A stretch of 64,000 bases of DNA. It comes from Gammaproteobacteria bacterium (GTDB taxonomy: Bacteria > Pseudomonadota > Gammaproteobacteria > UBA1113). Shown here one piece after another: positions 17,792 to 26,864 of the stretch; the first letter of the stretch is position 1, and each line of letters begins with the position of its first letter. The notes under the pieces were generated by a model. The model was not told the origin of the DNA. It was given only the letters and a program-made list of their open reading frames with translations, and did no database searches. The stretch is from the NCBI GenBank assembly GCA_021773295.1, contig JAJFKI010000055.1, forward strand, positions 1 through 64,000, in the 5' to 3' direction. The position numbers and the translations under genes were made by a program.

Positions 17792-19159
17792 TTAAAATTT
17801 ACTCATAAGAGTTGGGATAGTGCAGTCATCGTCCTCTCTTCGTCTTGGCGTCGAGTGGCCACTGCTATTATCAGTAGGTTGACGCCAAACAAATAAGGCT
17901 GGTGAGCCAATGGCAAAAGATACATGTCGGTCGCCTGCCACGTCACATGAATGACGGCGTTCAAATTGCACCAAATGAGTTTTAATTATATTTGCCGGTT
18001 GCCTGGGACTCGGGTATTTTGTTCTGGGTGACGAGCAAGAAGAAGAAGAGCTAGAAGCAGACGCTGGTAGGGAATCAGTGCTGGAGGAAGAGCTGGCTTG
18101 CATCTGTAATGCATTTTGAGTATGAGGATCCATACTGCAGCCACGTTCGTACCATAAATTTAGCGCATCAACGATATCAGGGTTTTCTGCTGTGACGTGA
18201 GTTTGTAATATTCCTAAGAATTCTTTAGAAATAAAAAACTCACAGCCTTCTACCTGGAGACCTGCGCCTTGCATTTCACGGTAGCGAATGTATTGGTGAA
18301 AGTTATAAGGTGATGAGTCTTCTCTAAAAGTCCTATCGAGCCTTTTTATTGACTCAGTAAAAGCCTTTGTGAAGCTTGTTATGTCAGAGGTCTTGTAATG
18401 ACGCCGACGACGTTGCATTAATGTGAGCCATGAAGCATAAGCATCTTTTAGTGAGTAATACGTTCTATCGGTAGTATTCGATAGTGCAGATGCGCCTGCT
18501 TTTATTTTGATTTGTTGCTTTGTTAAATATTTTTGCTTTTTAGAGATATACTTGAGTAGAGTGTCAAGGACAGAAAATAATTTTTTATTGGTTATTTTGA
18601 GAAAATCAAACTCCTTGACAAAGTCCTCAGGCAGTCCTTCTAGTAACTGCGAGTAATGTTGGGGCTTTTCGTGGTGGCCAGCTTTATTCATCAAATTAAC
18701 GTTAAGTGTTTCTTTTATTTGTTGCGTCAGGGTGGTCGATGCTTGTGTACAGATAATTGGAAGAAAAAATTTATTGACAATATATTGAAAAATAACAGCG
18801 TGCAAATAATTCAACACAGCGGTGTTATAGGTTATTGGTGCCTTGATAATATCACGGGCTGTTTCGGCATCCATGAATTGATATTGGTGATAAGCAGATA
18901 TTTGTGTGATACTGTTGTTGAGTAATCTTAAATACTTGCTAACGCCAAACGCACCGTGCTTTGAAGCATCTTTTCCTAAGAGCTTTGCAAATAATGAACC
19001 ATGCTCAGTATGAGTTGGCATACACTCAATAAAGGCATGATGTTTTTTCAATAATTGCTGCAGGCTAGAGCTTGCATATCGTAGAAAGTGGTTACTGGTG
19101 AAATGTTTATTTTCTTTATCAGAAGTAATGCTTGGATCTTCTTCCGCAGTCGCAGCCAT
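17792..19159 (-). CDS. Protein with Ser-rich C-terminal tract, effector-like
   Basis: About 455 residues, starting at MAATAEED, which has AAGGAA eight bases upstream; the longer frame to 19219 has no ribosome site. Residues 1-360 are helical and charged with no recognised domain. Residues about 366-395 are Ser/Ala-rich. The tail carries RRHSCDVAGDRHVSFAIGSP and TPRRREDDD, basic-Ser motifs resembling eukaryotic kinase sites. There is no signal peptide. Same style as the genes at 3798 and 15114; function unknown. It ends the unknown block just before mfd. Confidence 0.7.
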   Translation of the reverse strand: MAATAEEDPSITSDKENKHFTSNHFLRYASSSLQQLLKKHHAFIECMPTHTEHGSLFAKLLGKDASKHGAFGVSKYLRLLNNSITQISAYHQYQFMDAETARDIIKAPITYNTAVLNYLHAVIFQYIVNKFFLPIICTQASTTLTQQIKETLNVNLMNKAGHHEKPQHYSQLLEGLPEDFVKEFDFLKITNKKLFSVLDTLLKYISKKQKYLTKQQIKIKAGASALSNTTDRTYYSLKDAYASWLTLMQRRRRHYKTSDITSFTKAFTESIKRLDRTFREDSSPYNFHQYIRYREMQGAGLQVEGCEFFISKEFLGILQTHVTAENPDIVDALNLWYERGCSMDPHTQNALQMQASSSSSTDSLPASASSSSSSCSSPRTKYPSPRQPANIIKTHLVQFERRHSCDVAGDRHVSFAIGSPALFVWRQPTDNSSGHSTPRRREDDDCTIPTLMSKF

Positions 19160-19235
19160 TGATGTTCCTTTTGTGACAATAAAATTGCTCTGTCTACTAT
19201 AGCAGTTGCATTGTAACATTGCATAGTTGTCACGC

Positions 19236-22200
19236 TTATATTTTTAATATACCGAGTAACTTGTCGATAAATTCAACACGTTGATGGCTGCTTTCCAAGG
19301 ATTGTTTAAATTTCAGGGTTGTAGGACCGGCCATGGAGTAAACGTGTGATTTGTCTTGCAGCAAATCGATAATCGTTTTTGGATTTACCATGGCTTGGTC
19401 TTTAAACATAATTCTACCGCCTTTGAGATTCGCATCAATTTTTTGAATGCCCATGGGCTCGGCTTTTAGCTTTAAAGCAGTGATAGCAAATAACTGTTTA
19501 GTGGCCGTGGGCAGTAAACCAAAGCGATCAATCATTTCTGCTTGCAAGTCATTTAATTGTTCTTCATTACCACAATCGGCGATGCGCTTGTAGAGTTGTA
19601 AGCGTTCATGCACGTCCGGTAAATAATCTTCTGGGATTAGAGTTGAAAGTTTTAAATCGATTTCAATGCCTTGGGTTAAGGGTTTGTTTAAATCTATTTC
19701 TTCACCGCTTTTAAGCGCATTGACAGCGCGTTCTAATAAATCACTATAGAGTGCGTAGCCAATGGCGTGAATATTGCCACTTTGTCCTTGGCCTAAGAGT
19801 TCACCGGCGCCACGGATTTCTAAATCATGAGTTGCTAAGGTGAATCCAATGCCTAAATCATCTAATAAACTAATCGCATCTAAACGTTTTTGGGCATCTC
19901 GTGTTAGTGCCTTTTTACTTTCAACCATCAGATAGGAATAGGCTTGATGGTGAGACCGTCCCACACGCCCTCGAAGTTGGTGTAATTGCGCTAGCCCAAA
20001 ACGATCGGCTTTATTAATGAGGATCGTATTGGCAGAAGGAATATCAATGCCTGTTTCAATGATAGTAGTGCAGACTAATACGTTAAAGCGTTGATGATAA
20101 AAATCATACATGACATGTTCTAATTCTCGCTCGCGCATTTGGCCATGACCAATGCCGACACGTGCTTCTGGGACTAGCGCTTGAATAGACTCAGCCATGC
20201 GTTCAATTGAGTCCACGGCATTATGCAAAAAGAACACTTGGCCACCGCGCAGAATTTCTCGCATGATGGCTTCACGGATGATGCCATTGTTGCGCTCAAT
20301 GACAAAGGTTTTAATGGATAAACGTTTTTCTGGTGGTGTGGCAATGATGGATAAATCTCGCATGCCAGAGATGGACATGTTTAGAGTCCTTGGTATGGGG
20401 GTGGCGGTTAAGGTTAAAATATCCACCTCGGATCGCAAGGATTTTAAATGTTCTTTTTGTCTGACGCCGAAACGATGCTCTTCGTCGATAATGAGTAATC
20501 CTAAATTAGAAAACTTCACATCGGATTGCAATAACTTATGCGTACCAATTAAGATATCAATTTTTTGATTATTAAGTTGTGCTACGATTTCAGTTTGTTC
20601 TTTTTTAGTTTTAAAGCGTGATAAGACTTCGATGTTAACGGGCCAGTCGGCAAAGCGATCGCAGAAGGTTTCATGATGCTGTTGTGCCAAGAGGGTCGTA
20701 GGGACCAGCATCGCTACTTGTTTATTATTTTGGACAGCAATGAATGATGCTCGAATGGCTACTTCGGTTTTCCCAAAGCCAACGTCGCCACAAATTAAGC
20801 GATCCATGGGTTGCTCTGAAGTCATGTCATTCAAAACATCGGATATCGCTTTGACTTGATCATCCGTTTCAGCAAAACCAAAACTATTGGCAAAGCTGTG
20901 ATACTGCTCTTTGGGATAATCGAAGGCGATGCCTTTACGTGCAGCACGCCTAGCATAAACGTCTAATAATTCTGCTGCCACATCGCGCGCTTTTTCCGCA
21001 GCTTTTTGTTTTTCCGTGTCCCACTTGGTGCTGCCTAATTGGTGCAGTGGTGCATGATCGGCATCCATGCCACTATAACGTGAAATTAAATGTAAGTTGG
21101 CTACGGGCACATACAGCTTATCATCATTGGCGTAACTTAATGTTAAATACTCGGCATCGACATCCCCACTTATTAAGCGTTGCAAGCCAATAAAACGACC
21201 AACACCGTGGTCGATATGCACGACTGGGGAACCGATAGATAATTCTGTTAAGTTACGCACGATGGCATCGGGATCTTGCTGTTTAGTACGGCGCCGGCGG
21301 GTCTGAATGATGTATTCGCCGAATAAGTCACTCTCGGTAATTATAATGATACCGCTTTCTATAGCATGAGTGCCTGCCTCTAAGGGGCCAATGGTTATCG
21401 TTATGAGTTCATCATTATTTTTGAATGCATGCCAATGTTCAACGTTGGCGGGATAAATCCCTATTTTTTGCAATAACTCTAATAAGGCTTCTTTACGCCC
21501 AGGGCTTTCTGTACAAAATAAAATTTTATGATCACTTTGTGCCAGGTAATTCGCTAAGGCTTGCATTGGTTTTTCTAGCTTATGATTCACTGTTAAGCTT
21601 GGTAAGGTTTCAAAGGATAAATTATGATGTGCCGTTTTGTTTTCTAAGGGTTCATGATGCATGCGAACTTGCGGATATTGCTTGCAACGCTGAAATAATT
21701 CCTCACTGCGAGTGAATAATACGTCGGGCGCTAACAAGGGTCGTCTTGGATCAATGGCACATTGCTGATATCGAGTTTGGATTTCATGCCAAAACTTATT
21801 GGCAGCATCTTGATAATTGGCATGGGTCAGCAGTAGCGTGTTTTCGGGTAAATAATCAAACAGCGTCGCCGTTTTCTCGAAGAATAATGGAATATAATAT
21901 TCAACGCCATTACTGGTCATGCCTTTGCTAATTGATTCATAGATAGGGCAGTCCAAAGGATTTCCTGGGAAATGATCACGCCATTGTTGTCGGAAGATAT
22001 GAATTCCCTCGTCATTCAGCGGATATTCTCTGGCGGGTAATAATTGAATTTGTGTGACTGCTGCAATGGTTCGTTGGGTTTGTGGATCAAAGGTACGGAT
22101 ACTTTCTACTTCATCGTCGAACAAATCAATTCTAAAAGGTAAGTCACTACCCATGGGATACAGATCGAAAATAGAACCGCGCACGGCATATTCACCATGA

Positions 22201-22673
22201 CTTAATACTTGTGACACACTGTAATAACCACGCTGTTCCAATTCGCGTCGTCGCTGTGATACATCAAAGCCATCACCTAGCTTTAACGCAAAACTATTGT
22301 GACTAACATAATCTACTGGCGGTAAGCGATGCATTAAGGTTTGAGCCGGGACGATGAGAATACCACGCTGGTATTGATTTAATTGGTAGAGCGTAGCAAG
22401 ACGCTGTGAAATAATATCGTGATGTGGCGAAAAACTATCGTAGGGCAGGGTTTCCCAATCACTCAAATGCAAGATAGGCACATCCTCACCTGCAAAAAAT
22501 TGACACTCCTGCTCTAGCCGATTCGCGCTGTGGCTATCGGCGGTAATCACAGCGACCATTCCTTGAGTCTCTTGGGCAAGATTAACAATGCTAAGGCTTA
22601 TACTGCAGCCATGCAATTGCCCCCAGTGCTGAATATCCCCAGCTTTTCGTGGATATGGTAAATTATTTGACAT
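19236..22673 (-). CDS. mfd: Transcription-repair coupling factor Mfd
   Basis: An 1145-residue protein of normal length. In order it has the UvrB-like N-terminal module (about 1-340), the RNA-polymerase-interacting CarD-like domain starting near SPVVHIDHGVGRF, and a RecG-like helicase core with GDVGFGKTEVA (Walker A) and DEEHRFG (Walker B). The TRCF C-terminal domain follows. It removes stalled RNA polymerase at lesions and recruits UvrA. uvrB is 14 kb away, as expected for genes outside an operon. Confidence 0.97.
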   Translation of the reverse strand: MSNNLPYPRKAGDIQHWGQLHGCSISLSIVNLAQETQGMVAVITADSHSANRLEQECQFFAGEDVPILHLSDWETLPYDSFSPHHDIISQRLATLYQLNQYQRGILIVPAQTLMHRLPPVDYVSHNSFALKLGDGFDVSQRRRELEQRGYYSVSQVLSHGEYAVRGSIFDLYPMGSDLPFRIDLFDDEVESIRTFDPQTQRTIAAVTQIQLLPAREYPLNDEGIHIFRQQWRDHFPGNPLDCPIYESISKGMTSNGVEYYIPLFFEKTATLFDYLPENTLLLTHANYQDAANKFWHEIQTRYQQCAIDPRRPLLAPDVLFTRSEELFQRCKQYPQVRMHHEPLENKTAHHNLSFETLPSLTVNHKLEKPMQALANYLAQSDHKILFCTESPGRKEALLELLQKIGIYPANVEHWHAFKNNDELITITIGPLEAGTHAIESGIIIITESDLFGEYIIQTRRRRTKQQDPDAIVRNLTELSIGSPVVHIDHGVGRFIGLQRLISGDVDAEYLTLSYANDDKLYVPVANLHLISRYSGMDADHAPLHQLGSTKWDTEKQKAAEKARDVAAELLDVYARRAARKGIAFDYPKEQYHSFANSFGFAETDDQVKAISDVLNDMTSEQPMDRLICGDVGFGKTEVAIRASFIAVQNNKQVAMLVPTTLLAQQHHETFCDRFADWPVNIEVLSRFKTKKEQTEIVAQLNNQKIDILIGTHKLLQSDVKFSNLGLLIIDEEHRFGVRQKEHLKSLRSEVDILTLTATPIPRTLNMSISGMRDLSIIATPPEKRLSIKTFVIERNNGIIREAIMREILRGGQVFFLHNAVDSIERMAESIQALVPEARVGIGHGQMRERELEHVMYDFYHQRFNVLVCTTIIETGIDIPSANTILINKADRFGLAQLHQLRGRVGRSHHQAYSYLMVESKKALTRDAQKRLDAISLLDDLGIGFTLATHDLEIRGAGELLGQGQSGNIHAIGYALYSDLLERAVNALKSGEEIDLNKPLTQGIEIDLKLSTLIPEDYLPDVHERLQLYKRIADCGNEEQLNDLQAEMIDRFGLLPTATKQLFAITALKLKAEPMGIQKIDANLKGGRIMFKDQAMVNPKTIIDLLQDKSHVYSMAGPTTLKFKQSLESSHQRVEFIDKLLGILKI

Positions 22674-22779
22674 TGATACATCTCTCTTCAGTGCGGGCTG
22701 TACCTTAGCAGGTTATTCATTGGTTTGAAAGTAGGGCTATGATAACATCTCTTCAATTATGTAAGAAAAGGACGCACTA

Positions 22780-23544
22780 ATGGATATCGAAGATCAAGTT
22801 GCATTAATAACCGGTGGTGGCTCTGGTATGGGAGCCGCAACGGCAGAATGGTTAACCGGCCTAGGCGCAAAAGTAGCAATCGTTGATGTCGATTCTGCAA
22901 AAGCGGCTAGCGTGGCTGAAAAAATTCATAGTAAACATTATCAGTGTGATGTCACGGATAGTGAAAACGTTGAAATGTGTTTAGCTGATATTACTGATGA
23001 TTTAGGCGTGCCACGGATTTTGATTAATTGCGCCGGTATTTGCCCCGCCAAACGCATCGTTGGTAAAGAGGGCCCAATGCCACTCGAAAATTTTAATAAA
23101 GTTATTAAAATTAATTTAGTTGGTACCTTCAATGTCATGCGTTTAGTGGCAGATGCTATGAGTAAGCAAGAGCCTGTCAATGATGACGGTGAGCGCGGTG
23201 TTATTATTAATACGGCATCGATTGCTGCCTATGAAGGGCAAATAGGTCAAGCGGCTTATAGTGCGTCTAAGTCAGGGATCATTGGGATGACTTTGCCAGC
23301 TGCCAGAGAATTAGCACGCTTTGGGATCCGTGTCATGGCGATTGCGCCAGGTATTGTGTTAACGCCAATGATGCAACTGATGCCGGAAAACGTTCAAGAA
23401 AGTCTAGCGGCACAAGTGCCATTTCCTTCACGTTTGGCTAACCCCACCGAGTTTTCAAGTTTGGTACAGCATATTATTGAAAACCATATGCTAAATGGTT
23501 CCGTGATCCGCTTGGATGGCGCGATGCGAATGGCGGCGGTGTAG
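22780..23544 (+). CDS. Short-chain dehydrogenase, 3-hydroxyacyl-CoA dehydrogenase type II-like
   Basis: A 254-residue classical SDR. TGGGSGMG (12-19) binds NAD; the catalytic Ser lies in NTASIAAYEG and Tyr/Lys in YSASKSG. The segments NCAGICPAKRIVGKEGPM and MSKQEPVNDDGERGVIINTAS resemble the HSD10 / 2-methyl-3-hydroxybutyryl-CoA dehydrogenase subgroup, which acts in isoleucine and short-chain fatty acid breakdown. It is divergent from mfd and ends next to the convergent 2-oxoacid dehydrogenase operon, which fits a branched-chain role. Confidence 0.85.
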   Translation: MDIEDQVALITGGGSGMGAATAEWLTGLGAKVAIVDVDSAKAASVAEKIHSKHYQCDVTDSENVEMCLADITDDLGVPRILINCAGICPAKRIVGKEGPMPLENFNKVIKINLVGTFNVMRLVADAMSKQEPVNDDGERGVIINTASIAAYEGQIGQAAYSASKSGIIGMTLPAARELARFGIRVMAIAPGIVLTPMMQLMPENVQESLAAQVPFPSRLANPTEFSSLVQHIIENHMLNGSVIRLDGAMRMAAV

Positions 23545-23574
23545 GAGCGCGTTTGAACCGCCCCTACATTTTTT
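23544..23574 (+). repeat. Possible second short repeat family, copy
   Basis: The segment starting GGAGCGCG and ending CCGCCCCTACATTTTTT lies in the 63-bp convergent gap after the SDR gene. The minus strand of 36155-36182 gives a related sequence (GGTTCGACCCCTACAAT). The T-run could also act as a terminator. Confidence 0.3.
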
Positions 23575-23607
23575 GATGTGGTTATTCGATGGGTTCAATG
23601 TTGGGAG

Positions 23608-24795
23608 TTATTTTTCTTTTTGCAAATCTTCGATCATTGCTGCTAAGAAGCGTGTGGCTTCACCGCCTGTTGCGGCGCGGTGATCGAAGCTGACAGATAG
23701 CGGCATTACGCGGTGGCATTCTGGTTTGCCATTAACTGGGACGAAGATTTCGCGTAAGCGGCCAGCGCCGATGATGGCAACCATTGGGGGTACGATGACA
23801 GGATTGGCAAAACGGCCGGCGAACATGCCGAAGTTTGATAGTGTGATTGTGCCGCCGGTTAATTCTTTTGGCGAGATGCTACGAGAAGCAACTTCTTGTT
23901 TGAAGCGGTTAATGAATTCACGTAACCGTTTGTCATCTAAGGTATCAGCTTCTTTAATCACTGGGACGAATAAACCATCGCCTGAGTCTAAGGCTAAGCC
24001 TAAATTAACATGGGGCTGTAATTGACGGCCCATGCGTTCGCCATCATATAAAGCATTCAAAGCAGGTTCTGCTTTACAAGCCGTGATAATAGCTCTGATG
24101 ATACGTGCCGTGATATCAGTGCCTTTAGACCATGCATGGATATCGGCTTCATCCATAATAGTAACAGGAACTACTTCAGCATGAGATTGTGACATGCTTT
24201 GCGCCATGGCTTTACGCACGCCTTTTAATAATTCTACCTCACCTTCGAGCTTTGTTTTGCTACTAACAGTGGTGGATCTCATAATTTGTTTCATCGCGTT
24301 AGCAAAATCATCCAATGTTATATTGCCGGCAGCTCCCGTGGGCGTAATGTTATTTAAATCGATATTTAAGCGTGTTGCTAACTGTCTGATGACGGGTAAC
24401 GTTTTGATGCCATGACTTTGCGTGCTCGCAGGCGTAATGCCCATGGCTGATTCTTTTAAGACGGTATTACCCACTTCAATGCTGCCGGCGACGGTGGCGG
24501 CAGAGGAGGGTGCTGCAGTACTGACCGCTGCTTTACCATTGCTTTTTTTGCTTTCTGTTACATCATTTTCGAATTCAATCAGTGGATCACCAGTATTAAT
24601 CGTGTCACCTTGCTTGCCATATAATTTTTTGATGATACCACTGTTAGGTGCGGGCACATCCACCACGGCTTTAGCCGTTTCCATGGAAACCAGTAATTGA
24701 TCGGTTTCGACTTTATCACCTTCTTTGATATGCCATTGATGAATTTCGGCATCTGGCAAACCTTCGCCTAAATCGGGTAAATGAAAAATACTCAT
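23608..24795 (-). CDS. 2-oxoacid dehydrogenase E2 acyltransferase
   Basis: A 395-residue protein with one lipoyl domain (1-75, lipoylated Lys42 in METAKAVVDV), a flexible Ala/Ser linker, an E1/E3-binding domain near LPVIRQLATRLNIDL, and a C-terminal catalytic domain. The catalytic His is in SFDHRAATGGEA; the usual Asp of HxxxDG is Thr, a variant I believe occurs in a natural subgroup. It transfers acyl groups from E1 to CoA. Last gene of the LeuDH-E1-alpha-E1-beta-E2 operon, overlapping E1-beta by 4 bp. Substrate could be pyruvate or branched-chain oxoacids; context favours the latter. Confidence 0.88.
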   Translation of the reverse strand: MSIFHLPDLGEGLPDAEIHQWHIKEGDKVETDQLLVSMETAKAVVDVPAPNSGIIKKLYGKQGDTINTGDPLIEFENDVTESKKSNGKAAVSTAAPSSAATVAGSIEVGNTVLKESAMGITPASTQSHGIKTLPVIRQLATRLNIDLNNITPTGAAGNITLDDFANAMKQIMRSTTVSSKTKLEGEVELLKGVRKAMAQSMSQSHAEVVPVTIMDEADIHAWSKGTDITARIIRAIITACKAEPALNALYDGERMGRQLQPHVNLGLALDSGDGLFVPVIKEADTLDDKRLREFINRFKQEVASRSISPKELTGGTITLSNFGMFAGRFANPVIVPPMVAIIGAGRLREIFVPVNGKPECHRVMPLSVSFDHRAATGGEATRFLAAMIEDLQKEK

Positions 24796-25772
24796 GCAAA
24801 CTCCAAAGTGCTTATGGCACTATTTACAATTTTTTCAACGGATGGGATGTAATGTTTTTCTAATTTCATATAGGGCATGACGGTATCATAGCCCGTGACT
24901 CGCTGTACGGGAGCAAGCAAGGAGAGTAAACCGCTTTCATTTATCACAGAAGTGATTTCAGCACCGACGCCATTAGAACGGGCCGCTTCATGTATAATTA
25001 CGGCTCTGCCAGTTTTTGCAACTGAATTAAGGATGGTATCCATGTCCAAGGGCTTAATACTGGCAACGTCGATCACTTCAGCGCTAACACCTTGTTGTTC
25101 TAGTTGCGTGGCAGCTTGTAGGGTTTCATGCATGGACGCACCCCAACTGATAAGTGTGATATCACTGCCTTCACGTAGCACAAAACATTGCTCTAAAGGT
25201 AAGGCTTTACCATCATCAGGCACATTTTGTTTGACGATACGATAAATACGCTTTGGCTCTAAAAATATAACAGGATCGGGATCGCGCATTGCCGCTAGCA
25301 ACAAACCATAGGCTCTAGCAGGTGAGGAGGGTATTATAACTTTCAAACCAGGGATATGTGCAAACATGGCTTCGGTACTTTCAGAGTGATGCTCTGGTGC
25401 GTGAATGCCGCCACCAAAGGGTGCGCGTGCCACCATAGGACAAGTGAGACGACCACGAGTCCGGTTACGCATGCGCGCCGCATGATTGACTAATTGATCC
25501 ACAGCGGGGTAAATAAAGCCCATAAATTGAAATTCAACCACCGGCTTTAAACCTTGTGCTGCCATGCCAATGGCAAGACCTGCAAGCATAGACTCTGCCA
25601 AGGGCGTATCCATAACCCTATCAGCACCAAATTTTTTATATAAACCATCAGTGGCACGAAACACACCGCCATTAAGGCCAATGTCTTCACCTAATAAAAT
25701 AACATTTTCATCCCGCTGCATTTCATAGGCTAATGCTTGGGTAACGGCTTCGACTAAGGTGATTTCTGCCAT
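24792..25772 (-). CDS. 2-oxoacid dehydrogenase E1 component, beta subunit
   Basis: A 326-residue transketolase-like protein. LLGEDIGLNGGVFRATDGL and DTPLAESMLAGLAIGMA match the pyrimidine-binding half of heterotetrameric E1 enzymes. It pairs with the alpha subunit directly upstream (11-bp gap) to decarboxylate 2-oxoacids with thiamine diphosphate. Pyruvate and branched-chain versions are difficult to distinguish by eye. The adjacent leucine dehydrogenase supports branched-chain substrates. Confidence 0.92.
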   Translation of the reverse strand: MAEITLVEAVTQALAYEMQRDENVILLGEDIGLNGGVFRATDGLYKKFGADRVMDTPLAESMLAGLAIGMAAQGLKPVVEFQFMGFIYPAVDQLVNHAARMRNRTRGRLTCPMVARAPFGGGIHAPEHHSESTEAMFAHIPGLKVIIPSSPARAYGLLLAAMRDPDPVIFLEPKRIYRIVKQNVPDDGKALPLEQCFVLREGSDITLISWGASMHETLQAATQLEQQGVSAEVIDVASIKPLDMDTILNSVAKTGRAVIIHEAARSNGVGAEITSVINESGLLSLLAPVQRVTGYDTVMPYMKLEKHYIPSVEKIVNSAISTLEFA

Positions 25773-25783
25773 TAATAACTCCT

Positions 25784-26842
25784 TTATAGATCCGCCAAAC
25801 CACGTTGTTGTTGTAGTGATTTTGGTAAGGTTTCATACATATAATCAAACATGGCACTCACAGCCTGTGGTTCGATATTGAGATAGTCTTCTACGGCTTG
25901 GCTGACTTGTTGTTGGCACTGTTTTATTAAGGCATCTTCTTTGTTTTTGTCCCAGAGTTTTTCAGTTTCAAGATACGTTTGTAAGCGCTTGATAGGTTCT
26001 TCTTGCCATGCTTTATCTAAATCTTCTTTGGGAACATATCGACTGGCATCATCAGCCGTGGTGTGATCACATAAACGATAAGTGACAGCTTCTATCAGTG
26101 TCGGTCCTTTACCCGTACGAGCGGCTTGTAACGCTTGATTCACACAATCACGCATAGCAATCACATCATTACCATCCACTTGAATCCCAGGCATGCCGCC
26201 GGCAATGGCTTTTTGCGCGATGGTTTGACAACCTGTTTGTGATTGACGTGCCACGGAAATGGCCCATTGATTATTGTTAATGACAAAGACAACAGGTAAT
26301 TGCCATTGGCCTGCAACGTTTAACGCTTCATAAAAATCACCTTCAGAGCTAGCGCCTTCACCACCAGTCGCCACAACAGCACGCTTTTGTTTGCGATACT
26401 TCATGGCAGTGGCAACGCCTGTGGCATGTAAAAACTGAGTAGCAATCGGCACACATAATGGAAAATCTTCACGACATTCTTCATAGTCACTGCCGCGTTC
26501 GTCTCCGCCCCAGTATTGCAAAATTTGTTTCATGGTCGCACCGCGTTGTAGCAGTGCACCATAGTCACGGTAATAAGGGACTAAGACATCCGTTTTTTTC
26601 ATGGCATGACCAATACCAACGAATACGGCTTCTTGGCCTAAGGTACTGGCGTAGGTACCCATTTTTCCGGTGCGTTGTAAATTAATGGCCTTGGTATCAA
26701 AGGTTCTATTTAAAACCATTAATTCATATAAATTGATGAGTTGTGCATTATCCTTTGCAAAACTTGGTAAATCACCGACTAAGTTGGCATTTTTATCTAA
26801 ACACTGTAGGTATTCAATTGAAAACTCAGCTATTATTGTCAC
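25784..26842 (-). CDS. 2-oxoacid dehydrogenase E1 component, alpha subunit
   Basis: A 352-residue protein with the thiamine diphosphate motif running from GEGASSEGDFYEAL to INNNQWAIS; the first Asp of the usual GDG is Glu here. The substrate-channel segment LGQEAVFVGIG and the phosphorylation-loop-like DHTTADDASRY are present. It lies 22 bp after leucine dehydrogenase in the same operon. No E3 gene is in the cluster, so dihydrolipoamide dehydrogenase must be shared from elsewhere. Confidence 0.92.
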   Translation of the reverse strand: MTIIAEFSIEYLQCLDKNANLVGDLPSFAKDNAQLINLYELMVLNRTFDTKAINLQRTGKMGTYASTLGQEAVFVGIGHAMKKTDVLVPYYRDYGALLQRGATMKQILQYWGGDERGSDYEECREDFPLCVPIATQFLHATGVATAMKYRKQKRAVVATGGEGASSEGDFYEALNVAGQWQLPVVFVINNNQWAISVARQSQTGCQTIAQKAIAGGMPGIQVDGNDVIAMRDCVNQALQAARTGKGPTLIEAVTYRLCDHTTADDASRYVPKEDLDKAWQEEPIKRLQTYLETEKLWDKNKEDALIKQCQQQVSQAVEDYLNIEPQAVSAMFDYMYETLPKSLQQQRGLADL

Positions 26843-26864
26843 TCATACTTTCCTCTGTTAGTGA

